A DNA stretch of 6,861 bases, from positions 1 to 6,861 of the forward strand of contig CAUHFD010000159.1 of assembly GCA_959605275.1 (NCBI GenBank), in the 5' to 3' direction. Position 1 is the stretch's first letter, and every line of letters begins with the position of its first letter. Both the position numbers and the translations under genes were made by a program. The DNA is from an uncultured Eubacteriales bacterium. GTDB taxonomy: Bacteria; Bacillota; Clostridia; Oscillospirales; Ruminococcaceae. Below, piece after piece: positions 4,076 through 6,861 of the stretch. A model generated the notes under the pieces. The model saw only the letters and a list, made by a program, of their open reading frames with translations. It made no database searches and was not told the DNA's origin.

Positions 4076-6861
4076 ATGAATGGTAAAAAGCGGGTTCTTT
4101 GCGCTGTGATAGCTGCATTTTTGATATTCAGTCCATGCGCTCAGATGGCGGAGGCTGTTCAACCTGCTACGACTGACAAAGAAACATTAACGACAACATC
4201 ATCGGATGATAATTCTTCCTATTATTACTATCAACAAAAATATGCGGATAAACCGTTTTGTAATCAGCAGCTTTCTTTGGACGGTGGACAGTTCAGTAGT
4301 GCAGAGAATGTACAGGTCGCCGATTATGAGGGAAGAAAAAATGTGGCAATGACCGGCGAAACCGGATCTGTGGCATATACTTTCTCCGTCCGACAGGAAG
4401 GATTGTATGCTATCAATCTGGAATACTTTCCCTTGGAAGGAAACGGGAATATTATCCAACGCGCGGTGTGTATTGATGGAAATATATTGGTCAGCGAACT
4501 GAATTCGGTAGAATTTCCGCGTGTTTTTAAAGATGATAGTGGGATTATCTCAGATATACAGGGAAATGATATTCGTCCTTCCCAATCAGAGCAGCGTTTC
4601 TGGGCCAATCGTTACATTAGAGATAATTGCGGATATTTTGGTGATCGGCTTTATTTTTATTTTTCTGCCGGGGAACACATTGTTAAGCTGGAAAGCTTAC
4701 AGGAACCTATGGCAATCAGCAAAATTATTCTTGATTCGCAAAAACCGGAAATTGATACATATGAGTCATATCTGCAAACAGTAAAATCACAGGGAACATC
4801 AGAAGCCAATGGTGTTTTAACAGACGGAATTTTAAAAATACAAGCGGAAAATACCCTTCAAAAGTCGGATTTGAGCCTTTATCCGGTGAATGATATTTCT
4901 TCTTATAATACAATGCCTTATGATTACGCAAAGCAGAAATTAAATACAATCGGAGGCACTAAATGGCAGGATGTCGGACAATGGATTAGCTGGGAAGTTG
5001 ATGTTCCGGCAACCGGGCTTTATTATATCGGGTTTCGCTTTAAACAGAATTTTATTAAACAATCTGTAAGAACGCTCTACATAGACGACACACTGCAGTT
5101 TGAGGAAGCCGCAGAAATCACCTTTCCGTTGGGAGATCGCTGGCAGCAGTGTCTGGCGGGCGGCGATACACCGTATTTGTTTTATTTTACCGCCGGCAAG
5201 CATGAAATCAAAATGGAGGTTTCCTTGGGATCTTCCAGCCAGTATATTATTATGGCGGAGCAGGTGCTGAAGGATTTGAATGACGCTAACTGGCAATTGA
5301 TGACTGTGTTGGGAAGCTCTCCCGACACCAATCGGGATTATCAATTGGATAAATATTTCCCGGAGGTGATAGAAAATTTTAAATCTTCGGCAGATACTTT
5401 AGAGAGTATTGTATCGGGATGGGAAAGTATGGTTGGAGAGCGTGATTCCAGCATTGCCGAAATGCAGCAGTTAGCTCAGATGCTTACAACCATGTCAGAC
5501 GATCCGGACAAGGTTGCAAAAATGTATTCTTATTTTAAGGATACATTGACTTCGTTCAGCAATCTGATTGTATCAGTCAGACAACAGCCCCTGTTACTCG
5601 ACTATCTGTATTTGTATGAATCGAATATGGGAATACCGAAAGAAAAAACAAATATTTTCATGACGCTGAAGTACGGATGTCTGCGATTCTTCAGTTCGTT
5701 TGTAAACGATTACAGCACACTTTCCGCCGCGGATGGACAAACTGATATTACGGTTTGGGTCGGTAATGGTTTGTCCGGCGGACGTGATCAGGCGCAAGCG
5801 TTGAATCAATTGATTTTGCAAACTTTTACTTCTACAACCGGAATCAATGTTAATTTACAATTAGTGCCGCCTAATACGGTGCTGACAGCGAGTATTGCGA
5901 ATAAAGGTCCGGACATTGCGCTACAGGTAAGCGCTTCCGACCCGGTCAATTATGCAATGCGGGGAGCTGCAGAAGATTTATCCGGTTATGACGGATTTGA
6001 TACAGTCTGTGAAAATTTCAATCAAAACAGCTTGACTGCTTTTCAGTATCAAGGAGGCGTTTATGCACTTCCTGAAACCATGAGTTTTCCGATGATGTTT
6101 TATCGGAAAGACATTCTCCAAAAGCTGGGCATAAAAATCAATGATATCAAAACATGGGATGACGTTATTAAAATTTTACCGGTCATTCAGTCAAATAATA
6201 TGAATTTCGGATTGCCGGCTTTTTCTTCTGTTACTGTAAGTACGGCACCTAACACTTATTTTATGTTTTTGTATCAGAACGGCGGTCAAATTTACAAAGA
6301 CGGCGGCAGGGCAATTAATTTAGATGATAAGGTCAGCTTGGATGCGTTTTATTATTATATGCGTTTTTATACCAGTTACGGATTGCCGTTTATCTATAAT
6401 TTTGAAACACGCTTCCGTACGGGGGAAATACCAATTGGTATTTCTGACTATACCACCTATAATTTGTTACAGATTTCCGCACCGGAGATACAGGGCTTAT
6501 GGGGAATGACCACGGTTCCGGGTGTAAAACAGGCGGACGGAACCATTAATACAACTGTTCCGGTCAGTGTATCCGGCTGCGTTATGATGAAGACGGCGCA
6601 GGAAAAAGAAAAATGCTGGGAATTTTTAAAATGGTGGATTTCCGAAAACACGCAGTATAGCTTCGGTAAGGAGTTGGAAAGCGTCATGGGTGTCGGCGCA
6701 CGGTATAATACCGCAAACCTTAAGGCATTGAATCGTTTGCCTTGGAATGCTGCTGATCGCACTGTCTTGCAAAAGCAAATGAATTCCCTGAAAGGAATTC
6801 CGGAAGTTCCGGGCGGATATATTGTTGCAAGAAATATTGATTTTGCGGTTAAGTCAGTATA
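4076..6861 (+). CDS. Large secreted protein: two carbohydrate-binding-like repeats fused to a solute-binding domain, C-terminus cut
   Basis: The frame is open from ATG 4076 to the window end (928 residues). The N-terminus is a signal peptide: KKR, then a hydrophobic core, then AEA at 25-27 as a likely type I cleavage site. FSPC at 18-21 is a poor lipobox. A Ser/Thr-rich, Tyr-rich tether follows (about 30-55). Two beta-sandwich, CBM6/35-like units come next. Unit one (about 57-220) contains QEGLYAI and FYFSAGEHIVKLE. Unit two (about 253-402) opens with KIQAEN and contains ATGLYYI and FYFTAGKHEIKME. A helical segment (about 404-555, including QQPLLLDYLYL) leads to a family-1 solute-binding domain from DITVWVGNG (557) with YALPETMSFPMMFYRKDIL, TWDDVIKILP and a late WEFLKWW. 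Similar proteins near 1,000 residues occur in Paenibacillus and Clostridia sugar loci as I recall them. AGGTGG lies 4 bases before the chosen start; an in-frame ATG at 4049 would add nine residues. Role: probably surface capture of a polysaccharide or oligosaccharide. Confidence 0.82.
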   Translation, partial: MNGKKRVLCAVIAAFLIFSPCAQMAEAVQPATTDKETLTTTSSDDNSSYYYYQQKYADKPFCNQQLSLDGGQFSSAENVQVADYEGRKNVAMTGETGSVAYTFSVRQEGLYAINLEYFPLEGNGNIIQRAVCIDGNILVSELNSVEFPRVFKDDSGIISDIQGNDIRPSQSEQRFWANRYIRDNCGYFGDRLYFYFSAGEHIVKLESLQEPMAISKIILDSQKPEIDTYESYLQTVKSQGTSEANGVLTDGILKIQAENTLQKSDLSLYPVNDISSYNTMPYDYAKQKLNTIGGTKWQDVGQWISWEVDVPATGLYYIGFRFKQNFIKQSVRTLYIDDTLQFEEAAEITFPLGDRWQQCLAGGDTPYLFYFTAGKHEIKMEVSLGSSSQYIIMAEQVLKDLNDANWQLMTVLGSSPDTNRDYQLDKYFPEVIENFKSSADTLESIVSGWESMVGERDSSIAEMQQLAQMLTTMSDDPDKVAKMYSYFKDTLTSFSNLIVSVRQQPLLLDYLYLYESNMGIPKEKTNIFMTLKYGCLRFFSSFVNDYSTLSAADGQTDITVWVGNGLSGGRDQAQALNQLILQTFTSTTGINVNLQLVPPNTVLTASIANKGPDIALQVSASDPVNYAMRGAAEDLSGYDGFDTVCENFNQNSLTAFQYQGGVYALPETMSFPMMFYRKDILQKLGIKINDIKTWDDVIKILPVIQSNNMNFGLPAFSSVTVSTAPNTYFMFLYQNGGQIYKDGGRAINLDDKVSLDAFYYYMRFYTSYGLPFIYNFETRFRTGEIPIGISDYTTYNLLQISAPEIQGLWGMTTVPGVKQADGTINTTVPVSVSGCVMMKTAQEKEKCWEFLKWWISENTQYSFGKELESVMGVGARYNTANLKALNRLPWNAADRTVLQKQMNSLKGIPEVPGGYIVARNIDFAVKSV
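5701..5714. promoter_or_regulatory. Perfect match to CcpA cre consensus, inside coding sequence
   Basis: TGTAAACGATTACA satisfies every fixed position of the Firmicutes cre consensus TGWAANCGNTNWCA and is palindromic at its ends (TGTAA/TTACA). It lies inside the large solute-binding gene, at residues 542-547 near the end of the helical segment. Intragenic cre sites are known to act as transcription roadblocks in Firmicutes. Function here is inferred from the match alone. Confidence 0.45.

Noticed and set aside
4940..5344. 134-codon minus-strand frame
   Set aside because: It is the antisense shadow of the second carbohydrate-binding-like unit of the large gene, with no family resemblance.
1..6861. 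CRISPR array, tRNA, rRNA or insertion sequence
   Set aside because: No spaced direct-repeat array, cloverleaf, rRNA-like sequence, terminal inverted repeat or transposase motif was seen on either strand.

Overview
The window looks like a piece of a carbohydrate-utilisation locus from a low-GC Gram-positive anaerobe of the Clostridia type. The evidence is an AT-rich intergenic region, a consensus AGGAGG ribosome-binding site, a Gram-positive-style lipoprotein solute-binding protein, and gene families common in saccharolytic Clostridia and Paenibacillus. Trp is TGG throughout the large frames and TGA acts as a stop, so the genetic code is standard. The exact taxon cannot be read from the sequence.

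Layout. Positions 2156 down to 1 (minus strand, 3' end cut by the window edge) encode a cytoplasmic glycoside hydrolase resembling family 78 alpha-L-rhamnosidases. It has a concanavalin-like beta-sandwich domain inserted before the catalytic barrel. Positions 2157-2665 are a divergent regulatory region. It holds a consensus sigma-A promoter (TTGACA-18-TATAAT), a strong Shine-Dalgarno followed by a 14-codon reading frame, a second promoter in two overlapping registers, and several small repeats and palindromes. Positions 2666-4036 (plus) encode a 456-residue lipoprotein extracellular solute-binding protein. Positions 4076-6861 (plus, cut by the window end) encode a very large second solute-binding protein: an export signal, two carbohydrate-binding-like beta-sandwich repeats, a helical segment and a C-terminal sugar-binding-protein domain.

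How it may work together (inference). The two plus-strand genes are 39 bases apart with no terminator between them and are probably one operon. Permease genes would be expected downstream of the window. The exported proteins would capture an oligosaccharide, perhaps rhamnose-containing, at the cell surface, and the divergently encoded rhamnosidase-like enzyme, which has no signal peptide, would process it after uptake. A perfect match to the CcpA cre consensus inside the large gene suggests carbon catabolite control. The most notable items are the tandem carbohydrate-binding/solute-binding fusion protein and the well-promoted but tiny reading frame ahead of the operon.
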